From assembly GCA_023421635.1 (NCBI GenBank), contig JAEZSU010000021.1, positions 1 through 8,212 of the forward strand: a DNA stretch of 8,212 nt. The letters run 5' to 3'. A model generated the notes under the pieces. It ran no database searches and was not told the DNA's origin. It saw only the letters and a program-made list of their open reading frames with translations. The translations under genes and the position numbers were made by a program. Shown piece by piece: positions 1-7,278 of the stretch; the stretch's first letter is position 1; every line of letters starts with the position of its first letter. The DNA is from Actinomycetes bacterium (lineage in GTDB: Bacteria > Actinomycetota > Actinomycetes > Actinomycetales > Microbacteriaceae).

Positions 1-585
1 GCTCCGTCCGGTCGCGAGGGTGGCGACGGCGGCGGCGGCGAAGAGCACCGCCCATGCCCCGACGACCGTGCCGTCGGGGAGGGTGACGGTGCGCGGCGGC
101 GCGTCGAGCGCGCACCGCGCACCCTCGGTGAGCGACGGCAGCAGCGAGGGGTAGGCGGCGAGGACGTCGTGCGCCCACCGCACCTGCGCGTCGTCGACGA
201 CGGGCGCGCTCGGTGCGGGCGCGGCGAGCCACGTCTTCTCCGCACGCACCATCCGTCGTGGGATGGCCAGGCGCAGGATGTCGCCCGCTCCCCCGGCGGC
301 GCGGTCTGCGACGGCGCGGGCGAGCCGGTAGAGCCGGTCGGGCAGCAGCTGCACCGGCGAGACCACATGGTCGAGGGCGGACAGGGGCCGGTCCGCATCC
401 GCCGCCGCACCGACCTCGACGAGGTAGCCCTCGACGACCCGCCCCGCGGAGCGCAGCGGCACCTTCACCCGGACGCCGGGGCGTGCGGTCTCGGCGAGGT
501 CCGCGGGGATCTCGTAATCGAACAGGCGGTCCAGCTGCGGCAGCGGCGAGTCGACGAGCACGCGCGCGACGCGACGGGCGCTCAC
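1..585 (-). CDS. priA: PriA-like primosomal protein N' (actinobacterial pseudohelicase type), 5' part, cut by left window edge
   Basis: The first 195 codons of a PriA-like replication restart protein are present and the rest lies beyond the left edge. The start is GTG at 585-583, 7 nt after the metK stop. The Shine-Dalgarno is weak, so translation probably depends on coupling to metK. Residues 1 to about 105 match the PriA N-terminal 3'-DNA-end-binding domain, with LDRLFDYEIP at 19-28 and GVRVKVPL at 37-44. A helical or winged-helix-like stretch follows to about residue 150. Residues 165-195 (TVTLPDGTVVGAWAVLFAAA, then AVATLATGRS) align by position with the start of helicase lobe 1. A typical PriA has GVTGSGKTE there, and no Walker A is visible here. 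PriA of M. tuberculosis and relatives is annotated as a probable replication restart protein lacking the ATPase motifs, and this copy fits that class. The zinc-binding and later helicase motifs are not in the window and cannot be judged. Confidence 0.88.
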   Translation of the reverse strand, partial: MSARRVARVLVDSPLPQLDRLFDYEIPADLAETARPGVRVKVPLRSAGRVVEGYLVEVGAAADADRPLSALDHVVSPVQLLPDRLYRLARAVADRAAGGAGDILRLAIPRRMVRAEKTWLAAPAPSAPVVDDAQVRWAHDVLAAYPSLLPSLTEGARCALDAPPRTVTLPDGTVVGAWAVLFAAAAVATLATGRS

Positions 586-592
586 GGTGCGC

Positions 593-1786
593 TCAGAGGC
601 CGGCGGCGACCCGGAGGTCGTCCACGCGGTCCAGCCGCTCCCAGGTGAAGTCGGGCAGTTCGCGGCCGAAGTGCCCGTAGGCCGCGGTCTGCGCGTAGAT
701 CGGCCGCAGCAGGTCGAGGCTCTCGACGATGGCGGCCGGGCGCAGGTCGAAGACGTCGAGGATCGCCCGGGTGATCGCCTCGTCCGAGACATGGCCGGTG
801 CCGAACGTCTCGACGTAGAGCCCGACCGGCTTCGCCTTGCCGATCGCGTACGCCACCTGCACCTCGAGCCGGTCGGCGAGCCCCGCGGCGACCGCGTTCT
901 TCGCGACCCAGCGCATGGCGTAGGCCGCGGAGCGGTCGACCTTCGAGGGGTCCTTGCCGCTGAACGCGCCACCGCCGTGGCGTGCGGCGCCGCCGTACGT
1001 GTCGATGATGATCTTGCGGCCGGTGAGGCCGGCGTCGCCCTTCGGGCCGCCCGTCACGAACGGGCCGGCGGGGTTGATGAAGTACTCGACGCCGGAGAGG
1101 TCGAGGCCGGTCTGCGCGAGCACCGGCTCGATGACCTCGGCCTGCACGGCGGCGCGCAGCGCGGTCTGCGAGATGTCGGGGTGGTGCTGGGTCGAGAGGA
1201 CGACGGTCTCGACGGTCTTCGGCACGGTGCCGTCGTAGCCGAGCGTGACCTGCGTCTTGCCGTCGGGGCGCAGGAACGGCAGCGCGCCGGAACGGCGGGC
1301 GTCGGTCAGGCGCTCGGCGATGCGATGCGCGGTCCAGATCGCCATCGGCATGAGCTGCGGCGTCTCGGTGGTGGCGTAGCCGAACATGATGCCCTGGTCG
1401 CCCGCGCCCTGCGCGTCGCGGGGGTCGGACGAGCCGTCCTCGCGGTGCTCCAGTGCGGTGTCGACGCCGTGCGCGATGTCGGTGGACTGCTCGCCGATCG
1501 AGACGCTCACGCCGCACGAGTCGCCGTCGAACCCGGTGTCGCTCGAGGTGTAGCCGATGCGGTTGACCACCTGGCGGACGATCGTCGGGATGTCGACGTA
1601 CCCCTCGGTGCGCACCTCGCCGGCCACATGCACGAGTCCCGTGGTGACCAGCGTCTCGACCGCGACGCGGCTGTCGCGGTCGCCGGCCAGCAGCGCATCG
1701 AGGATCGAATCCGAGATCTGGTCGCAGATCTTGTCGGGGTGTCCCTCGGTGACGGACTCCGATGTGAACAGGCGCTTCTCGCTCAT
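593..1786 (-). CDS. metK: S-adenosylmethionine synthase (methionine adenosyltransferase)
   Basis: A complete 397-residue MetK that makes S-adenosylmethionine from methionine and ATP in the cytoplasm. It has the N-terminal signature [13 protein letters not shown] (residues 7-19), which contains the catalytic histidine, and the central [12 protein letters not shown] signature (127-138). It also has the glycine-rich phosphate/metal-binding [19 protein letters not shown] (271-289). Length and order match bacterial MetK (about 385-405 residues), with no truncation or missing motif. The ATG at 1786-1784 is preceded by GGAG with 5 nt spacing, which supports this start. A longer overlapping minus-strand frame beginning at 1862 is a shadow. 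The gene lies 91 nt downstream of rpoZ and 7 nt upstream of priA. The 91-nt leader carries two hairpins and a possible -10 (CATACT), but I see no SAM riboswitch. In M. tuberculosis the preceding gene would be dfp/coaBC, which is absent here. Confidence 0.98.
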   Translation of the reverse strand: MSEKRLFTSESVTEGHPDKICDQISDSILDALLAGDRDSRVAVETLVTTGLVHVAGEVRTEGYVDIPTIVRQVVNRIGYTSSDTGFDGDSCGVSVSIGEQSTDIAHGVDTALEHREDGSSDPRDAQGAGDQGIMFGYATTETPQLMPMAIWTAHRIAERLTDARRSGALPFLRPDGKTQVTLGYDGTVPKTVETVVLSTQHHPDISQTALRAAVQAEVIEPVLAQTGLDLSGVEYFINPAGPFVTGGPKGDAGLTGRKIIIDTYGGAARHGGGAFSGKDPSKVDRSAAYAMRWVAKNAVAAGLADRLEVQVAYAIGKAKPVGLYVETFGTGHVSDEAITRAILDVFDLRPAAIVESLDLLRPIYAQTAAYGHFGRELPDFTWERLDRVDDLRVAAGL

Positions 1787-1801
1787 GGGTGCTCCAGGGT
1801 C

Positions 1802-1816
1802 GGCGGGACGTCCGCC
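1802..1816 (-). promoter_or_regulatory. Small hairpin in the metK leader, just upstream of the Shine-Dalgarno
   Basis: Five perfect GC-rich base pairs (1802-1806 with 1812-1816) enclose a 5-nt loop (1807-1811). The element ends 6 nt before the metK GGAG motif, so folding could affect ribosome access. Short GC hairpins arise often by chance in DNA of this composition, so functional relevance is uncertain. Confidence 0.35.
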
Positions 1817-1822
1817 AGTATG
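1817..1822 (-). promoter_or_regulatory. metK: Possible -10 element (CATACT) for an internal metK promoter
   Basis: Reading the minus strand, CATACT matches TATAAT at four of six positions, including the conserved second A and final T. It is the only A/T-rich hexamer of this kind in the rpoZ-metK gap. It would give a very short leader of about 20-25 nt. No convincing -35 lies 16-18 nt upstream: CACCTG is at the 17-nt position and falls inside a hairpin. A TTGTCA (1862-1857) exists but is 34 nt away, too far. Weak prediction. Confidence 0.25.
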
Positions 1823-1828
1823 CCCGCA

Positions 1829-1852
1829 GCCCCGGACACCAGGTGCCGGGGC
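1829..1852 (-). other. GC-rich stem-loop between rpoZ and metK (possible U-tract-less terminator or processing/attenuation site)
   Basis: Positions 1829-1835 pair with 1846-1852 (7 bp). After one bulged base (1836), 1837-1839 pair with 1843-1845 (3 bp), leaving a 3-nt loop. The total is 10 bp, mostly G-C. On the minus strand it lies 26 nt after the rpoZ stop. No T-run follows on either strand, so it does not meet the classical intrinsic terminator model. It may cause partial termination, protect the upstream mRNA 3' end or mark an RNA cleavage site. The pairing is seen directly; the role is inferred. Confidence 0.5.
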
Positions 1853-1877
1853 CGCGTGACAACGGTTGAGAAGGGGA

Positions 1878-2132
1878 TCACTCCGCCTGACGCAGGCGCA
1901 GCTTGTCCTCGTTGATCTCGTGCAGAGCGATCGTCAGCGGCTTGTCCTCGATGGTCGAGTCGACGAGCGGCCCGACGTTGTCGAAGAGGTTGCCCTCGTG
2001 CAGATCCGAGTAGTAGTCGTTGATCTGACGCGCCCGCTTGGATGCGTAGATGACCAGCTGGTACTTGGAGTCGACCTTCTCGAGGAGGCTGTCGATGGGG
2101 GGCTCGATGATGCCCTGATTGTTCCCTGCCAT
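1878..2132 (-). CDS. rpoZ: DNA-directed RNA polymerase subunit omega
   Basis: A complete 84-residue omega subunit, which helps assemble and stabilise RNA polymerase by binding beta'. It shows the actinobacterial N-terminus ([18 protein letters not shown], residues 7-24) and the conserved helix core [10 protein letters not shown] (29-38). It then has the DNVGPLVDS segment (51-59) and [10 protein letters not shown] near the end. Length is normal for actinobacterial omega (about 80-110). The chosen ATG (2132-2130) has an excellent AGGAGG with 7 nt spacing. A longer in-frame reading from a TTG at 2201, or from an ATG 16 codons upstream, would add residues unlike omega and has no good ribosome site, so I rejected both. 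The gene is 112 nt downstream of the mIHF-Gmk fusion and probably has its own promoter in that gap. Co-localisation of gmk and rpoZ is common in bacteria. Confidence 0.97.
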   Translation of the reverse strand: MAGNNQGIIEPPIDSLLEKVDSKYQLVIYASKRARQINDYYSDLHEGNLFDNVGPLVDSTIEDKPLTIALHEINEDKLRLRQAE

Positions 2133-2139
2133 GGCGGAA

Positions 2140-2145
2140 CCTCCT
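2140..2145 (-). promoter_or_regulatory. rpoZ: Consensus ribosome binding site of rpoZ
   Basis: AGGAGG on the minus strand lies 7 nt before the ATG at 2132. It is the strongest Shine-Dalgarno in the window. It decides the start in favour of the 84-residue form over in-frame upstream starts. Confidence 0.9.
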
Positions 2146-2173
2146 GGTTCGGGATGTCGGTGGAGTCGATGGA

Positions 2174-2198
2174 TGCGCATGTCGCCGCGCGACGCGCA
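2174..2198 (-). other. Bulged stem-loop in the rpoZ 5' leader
   Basis: Positions 2174-2178 pair with 2194-2198 (5 bp). Positions 2181-2185 pair with 2189-2193 (5 bp), with a 3-nt loop at 2186-2188 and a 2-nt bulge at 2179-2180. It lies between the predicted transcription start near 2204 and the Shine-Dalgarno, about 28 nt upstream of AGGAGG. Pairing is directly visible. It could be an mRNA 5' stabiliser or a regulatory fold, or may simply reflect GC-rich composition. It does not match any riboswitch family I recognise. Confidence 0.4.
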
Positions 2199-2211
2199 CA
2201 AGTCGGAGCCC

Positions 2212-2220
2212 AGTCTACCA
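2212..2220 (-). promoter_or_regulatory. rpoZ: Probable extended -10 promoter for rpoZ (TGG-TAGACT)
   Basis: On the minus strand TGGTAGACT combines an extended -10 TG with the hexamer TAGACT (2217-2212), which keeps the conserved TA at the start and T at the end. No -35 consensus is seen at 17 nt spacing (GGCGGC), but extended -10 promoters in actinobacteria often lack one. The predicted start is near 2204, giving a leader of about 72 nt. This would let rpoZ, and perhaps metK and priA, be expressed independently of the pyrimidine genes. Not verified experimentally. Confidence 0.45.
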
Positions 2221-2235
2221 GTGCCCGGGCACCGG
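2218..2235 (-). other. Palindromic stem-loop downstream of mihF-gmk
   Basis: A perfect 12-bp palindrome (2221-2232, GTGCCCGGGCAC) extends in RNA by a G-U pair (2233/2220) and two G-C pairs (2234/2219 and 2235/2218). It begins 9 nt after the fusion-gene stop. No T-tract follows: TAGACT, the putative -10 hexamer, comes next. It may weakly terminate transcripts from the carAB-pyrF-gmk operon or protect their 3' ends. Its TG overlaps the extended -10 element. Confidence 0.45.
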
Positions 2236-2244
2236 CCGCCCGGC

Positions 2245-3141
2245 TCAGTGCGCGAGCGCGGCGATCTGGTCGGCCGCCTCTGCCACCTCGTCGTTGACGA
2301 CGCGGTAGTCGAACTCGTGCTGGGCGGCGAGTTCGCGCTTGGCCGTCTTCAGCCGGCGTGCACGCTCCTCCGCATCCTCGGTCCCCCGGCCGACCAGCCG
2401 CTGGACCAGTTCGTCCCAGCTCGGCGGCAGGAGGAACACGAGGGTCGCGTCGGGCGCGGCGCGCCGCACCTGCCGCGCACCCTGCAGGTCGATCTCGAGC
2501 AGCACCGTGCGGCCCTCCGCGAGTGCGCGCTCGATCGGCGCGCGCGGCGTGCCGTACCGGTGCGCGTTGTGCACGGTCGCGTACTCGAGCAGCTCCCCCG
2601 ACGCGATCATGGCGTCGAAGGCCTCGTCGTCGACGAAGTAGTAATGCTCGCCGTCGACCTCACCGGGGCGCGGCGCCCTGGTGGTCGCCGACACCGACAG
2701 CAGGATCTCGGGGTGGTGCTCCTTGATGTGCGCGGCCACCGTGCCCTTGCCGACCGCGGTGGGGCCGGCGAGGACGAGCAGCCGGCTGCGCGCGGGCCGG
2801 GGCTTCGGTTCGGGTGCGCGTTCGTCGAGCCAGGCCAGCAGCGATGCGCGCTGGCGTACCCCGAGGCCGCCGAGCCGTTTGACCGGCGAGATCCCCAGCT
2901 GGGTGAGGATGCGGTCGCGCTTGCTCTCGCCGATCGCGGGGAGCGCGGTGAGGAAGTCGGGGACCCGGAGCGTGCCCGCGGGCGACGAGGGGTCGGCCGC
3001 GGCGCGGCGGACGACCTCCTGACCGGTGAGCACACGGGTGGTCAGGTCGCGCTTGAGGCTCGCGCGTGCGCGCCGGGCCTCGACGGCCTTGCGGGAGGCG
3101 GCGGCACGGTCGACCTCGGGCGGGTGCTGCGCGTCAGCCAT
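2245..3141 (-). CDS. gmk: Fused nucleoid protein mIHF and guanylate kinase
   Basis: One uninterrupted 298-residue frame carries two proteins that are separate genes (mihF and gmk) in mycobacteria. Residues 1-105 resemble mycobacterial integration host factor: a basic N-terminal helix (about 10-33), then [20 protein letters not shown] (63-82) and [18 protein letters not shown] (88-105). This is the helix-turn-helix-like DNA-binding part. A Pro/Arg/Glu linker spans about 106-119. Residues 120-298 form a full guanylate kinase (ATP + GMP to ADP + GDP), with P-loop GPTAVGKG (126-133, K132). The GMP-binding region includes [20 protein letters not shown] (149-168), ELLEYA (183-188) and YGTPR (196-200), followed by EIDLQGA (216-222). 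The ATG at 3141 has GGAGG 6 nt upstream. No ATG, GTG or TTG lies in frame between the two domains before the P-loop, so a separately started Gmk is unlikely. The gene overlaps the end of pyrF by 8 nt, implying coupled translation. Gmk alone is usually about 185-210 residues. Confidence 0.93.
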   Translation of the reverse strand: MADAQHPPEVDRAAASRKAVEARRARASLKRDLTTRVLTGQEVVRRAAADPSSPAGTLRVPDFLTALPAIGESKRDRILTQLGISPVKRLGGLGVRQRASLLAWLDERAPEPKPRPARSRLLVLAGPTAVGKGTVAAHIKEHHPEILLSVSATTRAPRPGEVDGEHYYFVDDEAFDAMIASGELLEYATVHNAHRYGTPRAPIERALAEGRTVLLEIDLQGARQVRRAAPDATLVFLLPPSWDELVQRLVGRGTEDAEERARRLKTAKRELAAQHEFDYRVVNDEVAEAADQIAALAH

Positions 3142-3994
3142 GCCGGGCCTCCGTGTAGAGGGCGCGACGTTCGTCGATGCGGGAGCTCAGGGCGACCGGG
3201 TCGGGTCCTGCGGAGAGGATGCTGCGGCTCTCGTTCGCGAGGACCGCGCCCGCGTCGTCTCCGAACAGCCGCACGAGGTCGCGGGGCTCCGCTCCCTGCG
3301 CACCGAATCCCGGCGCGAGGATCGGCGCGGCCGGGGCGAGACACCCGGGAAGCCCCGCCGCCGCGCGGTCGACGGTCGCGCCGATGACGAAGCCCACCGA
3401 GGCGAGCGCCGCATCCGGCTCGTTCGCGCGGGTCCAGGCGGACACGGTCTCGACGACCTCGCCCGCGACCGAGACCGCGTGGCCCTCACCGGCGTGCGGC
3501 ACGGCGCGCTGCAGGACCCGGCCCTCCGGGTTGCTCGTCGCGGCGAGCACGAACACGCCCTTGCCGTGCGCGCTCGCCAGGGCGAACGTCGCGGCCAGCG
3601 CGCCGGCGCCGAGGTACGGGCTGACGGTGACGGCGTCGGCCTCCAGGGGACTCCCCGGTTCCAGCCAGGCGGCCGCGTAGCCGTCCATCGTGGTGCCGAT
3701 GTCGCCGCGCTTCGCGTCGGCGATGACGATCAGGCCTGCGGCGCGTGCGGCCGCCGTCACGTCCTCGAGCGCGCGGTAACCGGCCGAGCCGAACCGTTCG
3801 AAGAAGGCGACCTGCGGCTTGACGACGCCGACGCGGCCGGCCGCAGCGGCGACCACGCGCAGCCCGAAGGTGCGTGCACCATCGGCGGAGACATCGAGGT
3901 CCCAGGAACGGAGCAGGTGCTCGTGCGGGTCGATGCCCACGCAGAGCGGGCCGTACGCGGCGCGTGCGGCCAGAAGGGTATCGCCGAATCTCAC
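3134..3994 (-). CDS. pyrF: Orotidine 5'-phosphate decarboxylase, type 2
   Basis: A complete 286-residue enzyme that decarboxylates OMP to UMP, the last step of de novo UMP synthesis. It is of the longer type 2 PyrF family found in actinobacteria rather than the roughly 230-residue E. coli type. Visible motifs are CVGIDPH (18-24), [10 protein letters not shown] (57-66) with substrate-binding lysine 59, and the catalytic [12 protein letters not shown] (91-102) with the expected D93, K95 and D98. TVSPYLG and the C-terminal APGFGAQG phosphate-binding loop are also present. The start is GTG at 3994-3992, overlapping the carB stop by 4 nt (GTGA). No strong Shine-Dalgarno is visible, so initiation is probably coupled to carB termination. 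Its own 3' end overlaps the start of mihF-gmk by 8 nt. It is intact, with no missing catalytic residue. Confidence 0.97.
   Translation of the reverse strand: MRFGDTLLAARAAYGPLCVGIDPHEHLLRSWDLDVSADGARTFGLRVVAAAAGRVGVVKPQVAFFERFGSAGYRALEDVTAAARAAGLIVIADAKRGDIGTTMDGYAAAWLEPGSPLEADAVTVSPYLGAGALAATFALASAHGKGVFVLAATSNPEGRVLQRAVPHAGEGHAVSVAGEVVETVSAWTRANEPDAALASVGFVIGATVDRAAAGLPGCLAPAAPILAPGFGAQGAEPRDLVRLFGDDAGAVLANESRSILSAGPDPVALSSRIDERRALYTEARHG
3148..3152 (-). promoter_or_regulatory. gmk: Ribosome binding site that fixes the start of the mIHF-Gmk fusion
   Basis: GGAGG on the minus strand lies 6 nt before the ATG at 3141, inside the 3' end of pyrF. It supports translation beginning at the mIHF domain. 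Confidence 0.8.
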
Positions 3995-6900
3995 GCCGCG
4001 CCCGCCCGGTCCGCCGCGTACTCCTGCAGGCTGCGCACCTCGAACCCCTCGCGGAGCACCGGCAGCGCGCTGACGGCGGCGCCGAGCACCGCCATCGTGG
4101 TGAACAGCGCCTTGTCGCCGGCGACCGCGGCCGCACGGATCTCGTAGCCGGCGGCGCGCGCCGACCCGCCCGACGGCGTGTTCACGACGATGTCGATCTC
4201 GCCCGCGTTGATGAGGTCGACGATGTTGCGCTCCCCCGTCTGCTGGGTGGCGGAGTACTTCTCCACGACGTCGACACGGATGCCGTTGCGCGCGAGGATC
4301 TCGGCGGTGCCGGCGGTCGCGACGAGCCGGAAGCCGAGCTCTGCCAGCCGGTGGGCCGGCAGGATCACGGCGCGCTTGTCGCTGTCGGCCACGGAGAGGA
4401 ACACGGTGCCGGAGGCGGGGAGGCCCCCGTAGGCGGCCGCCTGGCTCTTCGCGAACGCGGTCGGGAAGTCCCGGTCGATGCCCATGACCTCACCGGTCGA
4501 GCGCATCTCCGGGCCGAGCACGGAGTCCACCGTCGCGCCGTCCGCGGTGCGGAAGCGCTTGAACGGCAGCACCGCCTCCTTGACCGCGACCGGGGCGTCG
4601 AGCGGGATGCGGGAGCCGTCCTCGGGCGGCAGCATCCCCTCGTCCTTCAGCTCGGCGATCGTCGCGCCGGCCATGATGCGGGACGCGGCCTTCGCGAGCG
4701 GGATGCCGAGCGCCTTGGACACGAAGGGCACCGTGCGGCTGGCGCGCGGGTTGGCCTCGATGACGTAGAGCACGCCCGCGCTCACCGCGAACTGCACGTT
4801 CAGCAGGCCTCGGACGCCGACGCCCTGGGCGATCGCGTGCGTCGCCTCGCGGACGCGGTCGATCTCGGTGCGGCCGAGCGACATGGGCGGCAGGGTGCAG
4901 CTGGAGTCGCCGGAGTGGATGCCGGCCTCCTCGAGGTGCTCCATGACGCCGCCGATGTACAGCTCGGCGCCGTCGTAGAGCGCGTCGACGTCGATCTCCA
5001 CGGCGTCGTCGAGGAAGCGGTCGACCAGCAGCGGCTTGCCCTCGCCGATGATCGCCTGGTCCGCGATCCGCACGAAGTAGTCCCGCAGCGCCTCGGTCGA
5101 GTACACGATCTCCATGCCGCGGCCGCCGAGCACGAAGCTCGGGCGCACGAGCACCGGGTAGCCGATCTCCTCGGCCACCGCGACGGCGCCCTCGACATCG
5201 ATCGCGGTGCCGTTGCGCGGCGCGACGAGGCCTGCGTCGTCGAGGAGGCGCGAGAAGAGCTCGCGCTCCTCCGCCAGGTCGATCGCAGCGGGGCTGGTGC
5301 CGAGGATGCGGTAGCCCGCCTGCTCGATGCCCTTCGCGAGCCCGAGCGGGGTCTGGCCGCCGAGCTGGCACACCACGCCCAGGATCTCGCCCGACGCCGA
5401 CTCGGCGTGGAGCACCTCGAGCACGTCCTCGAGCGTCAGCGGCTCGAAGTACAGCCGGTCGCTCGTGTCGTAGTCGGTGGAGACGGTCTCCGGGTTGCAG
5501 TTGATCATGACGGTCTCGTAGCCCGCGTCGGACAGCGCGAACGACGCGTGCACGCACGAGTAGTCGAACTCGACGCCCTGGCCGATGCGGTTCGGGCCGG
5601 AGCCGATGATGACCACCTTGGTGCGGTCGGACGGGGCGACCTCGGTCTCCGCGTCGTACGAGGAGTAGTGGTACGGGGTCAGCGCCGGGAACTCCCCCGC
5701 GCACGTGTCGACGGTCTTGTAGACCGGCCGGATGCCGAGCCCGTGCCGCACGCCGCGGATCTCCGCCTCGCTGTCGCCGCGGAGCTCCGCGAGCTGCGCG
5801 TCGCTGAAGCCGTGCTCCTTCGCGATGCGGAGGGTCGCCGCATCCAGTTCCGGCGCGGTGCGGACGAACTCCGCCACGTCGTTGATGAGCGCGATCTGGT
5901 CGAGGAACCAGGGGTCGATCTTCGTGGCCTCGAACGCCTGCTCGACCGTCGCGCCCTTGCGCATCGCCTGCTGCAGCACGACGATACGGCCGTCGGTGGG
6001 GACCTTCGCGATCTCGAGGAGCTCCTCGACCGACCGGGGCTCCTCGCCCCAGTGGAAGCTGGAGCCGCGCTTCTCGAGCGAGCGGAGCGCCTTCTGCAGC
6101 GCGGTGGCGTAGTTGCGGCCGATGGCCATCGCCTCGCCCACGGACTTCATGGTCGTGGTGAGGGTCGCGTCGGCCGCCGGGAACTTCTCGAAGTTGAAGC
6201 GCGGCACCTTCACGACGATGTAGTCCAGCGTCGGCTCGAAGCTCGCAGGGGTGACCCTCGTGATGTCGTTCGGGATCTCATCCAGGCGGTAGCCGATGGC
6301 GAGCTTCGCGGCGATCTTCGCGATCGGGAAGCCGGTGGCCTTGGAGGCGAGCGCCGACGAGCGCGACACGCGCGGGTTCATCTCGATGACGATGATACGG
6401 CCGGTGGCGGGGTCGACGGCGAACTGGATGTTGCAGCCGCCGGTGTCCACGCCCACGGCGCGGATGATGTCGATGCCGATGTCGCGGAGCTTCTGGTACT
6501 CCCGGTCCGTCAGGGTCAGGGCCGGGGCCACCGTGATCGAGTCGCCGGTGTGCACGCCGACCGGGTCGACGTTCTCGATGGAGCAGACGACGACCGTGTT
6601 GTCGGCGGTGTCGCGCATGAGCTCGAGCTCGTACTCCTTCCAGCCGAGGATGGACTCCTCCAGGAGCACCTCGGTGGTCGGCGAGTCGCGCAGGCCCGCG
6701 CCGGCGATCCGGCGGAGGTCCTCCTCGTCGTAGGCGAAGCCCGAGCCGAGCCCGCCCATCGTGAACGACGGACGCACCACGAGCGGGTAGCCGAGCTCCT
6801 CCGCGGCGGCGAGGCACTCGTCCATGGTGTGCGCGATGCGGGATGCGGCCACGTCGGCCCCCGCCTCGAGCACGAGCTCCTTGAAGATCTGCCGGTCCTC

Positions 6901-7278
6901 GCCCTTGCGGATCGCGTCGACCTTGGCGCCGATGAGCTCCACGCCGTACTTCTCCAGGATGCCCTGCTCGTGCAGCGCCATGGCGGCGTTCAGCGCGGTC
7001 TGGCCGCCGAGGGTCGGGAGGATCGCGTCCGGCTTCTCCTTGGCGATGATCGTCTCGATCACCTCGGGGGTGATGGGCTCGATGTACGTCGCGTCGGCGA
7101 AGTCGGGGTCGGTCATGATCGTCGCAGGGTTGGAGTTGACGAGGATCACGCGCACGCCTTCGCTGCGCAGCACGCGGCAGGCCTGGGTGCCGGAGTAGTC
7201 GAACTCGCACGCCTGACCGATGACGATCGGGCCGGAGCCGATGACCAGGACGGAGTTGATGTCTTCGCGCTTCGGCAT
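3991..7278 (-). CDS. carB: Carbamoyl phosphate synthase large subunit
   Basis: A complete 1095-residue CarB. With CarA it makes carbamoyl phosphate from bicarbonate, glutamine-derived ammonia and two ATP, feeding UMP and arginine synthesis. It has the expected internal duplication. Half 1 (1 to about 400) has [20 protein letters not shown] (10-29), [10 protein letters not shown] (88-97), [12 protein letters not shown] (169-180) and [18 protein letters not shown] (299-316). An oligomerisation segment follows (about 400-550). Half 2 (553 to about 945) repeats the motifs as [20 protein letters not shown] (555-574), [14 protein letters not shown] (637-650), [11 protein letters not shown] (712-722) and [18 protein letters not shown] (841-858). 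The C-terminal MGS-like allosteric domain (about 950-1095) keeps ATAGTAEIL (987-995) and NTPSGG (1033-1038), matching the nucleotide effector site of E. coli CarB. UMP control is therefore plausible. The ATG at 7278 overlaps the carA stop by 1 nt (TAATG) and is preceded by AAGGA 9 nt upstream. The slight extra length against E. coli (1073) is usual for actinobacteria. Confidence 0.99.
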   Translation of the reverse strand: MPKREDINSVLVIGSGPIVIGQACEFDYSGTQACRVLRSEGVRVILVNSNPATIMTDPDFADATYIEPITPEVIETIIAKEKPDAILPTLGGQTALNAAMALHEQGILEKYGVELIGAKVDAIRKGEDRQIFKELVLEAGADVAASRIAHTMDECLAAAEELGYPLVVRPSFTMGGLGSGFAYDEEDLRRIAGAGLRDSPTTEVLLEESILGWKEYELELMRDTADNTVVVCSIENVDPVGVHTGDSITVAPALTLTDREYQKLRDIGIDIIRAVGVDTGGCNIQFAVDPATGRIIVIEMNPRVSRSSALASKATGFPIAKIAAKLAIGYRLDEIPNDITRVTPASFEPTLDYIVVKVPRFNFEKFPAADATLTTTMKSVGEAMAIGRNYATALQKALRSLEKRGSSFHWGEEPRSVEELLEIAKVPTDGRIVVLQQAMRKGATVEQAFEATKIDPWFLDQIALINDVAEFVRTAPELDAATLRIAKEHGFSDAQLAELRGDSEAEIRGVRHGLGIRPVYKTVDTCAGEFPALTPYHYSSYDAETEVAPSDRTKVVIIGSGPNRIGQGVEFDYSCVHASFALSDAGYETVMINCNPETVSTDYDTSDRLYFEPLTLEDVLEVLHAESASGEILGVVCQLGGQTPLGLAKGIEQAGYRILGTSPAAIDLAEERELFSRLLDDAGLVAPRNGTAIDVEGAVAVAEEIGYPVLVRPSFVLGGRGMEIVYSTEALRDYFVRIADQAIIGEGKPLLVDRFLDDAVEIDVDALYDGAELYIGGVMEHLEEAGIHSGDSSCTLPPMSLGRTEIDRVREATHAIAQGVGVRGLLNVQFAVSAGVLYVIEANPRASRTVPFVSKALGIPLAKAASRIMAGATIAELKDEGMLPPEDGSRIPLDAPVAVKEAVLPFKRFRTADGATVDSVLGPEMRSTGEVMGIDRDFPTAFAKSQAAAYGGLPASGTVFLSVADSDKRAVILPAHRLAELGFRLVATAGTAEILARNGIRVDVVEKYSATQQTGERNIVDLINAGEIDIVVNTPSGGSARAAGYEIRAAAVAGDKALFTTMAVLGAAVSALPVLREGFEVRSLQEYAADRAGAA

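Noticed and set aside
169..680. Plus-strand frames opposite the priA fragment
   Set aside because: They are arginine/proline-rich shadows. The minus strand gives a continuous PriA N-terminal domain to the window edge.
1857..1862. TTGTCA as a -35 element for metK
   Set aside because: The only -10-like hexamer downstream (CATACT at 1822-1817) is 34 nt away, outside workable spacing.
1787..1877. SAM riboswitch upstream of metK
   Set aside because: The gap is only 91 nt and shows two simple hairpins, not the multi-helix junction or conserved core of the SAM families I know.
582..1915. Two long frames overlapping metK (plus 587-1915 and minus 582-1862)
   Set aside because: Both are out-of-frame readings of metK. 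The true frame carries all MetK signatures and a good ribosome site.
2133..2201. N-terminally extended rpoZ, from TTG at 2201 or an in-frame ATG at 2180
   Set aside because: Neither start has a Shine-Dalgarno. The extra residues do not resemble omega, and they would read through the leader hairpin. The ATG at 2132 has AGGAGG at ideal spacing.
2119..4147. Long plus-strand frames (2119-3387 and 3026-4147) opposite gmk and pyrF
   Set aside because: Their translations are compositionally biased and motif-free, and they lie over well-supported enzymes on the other strand.
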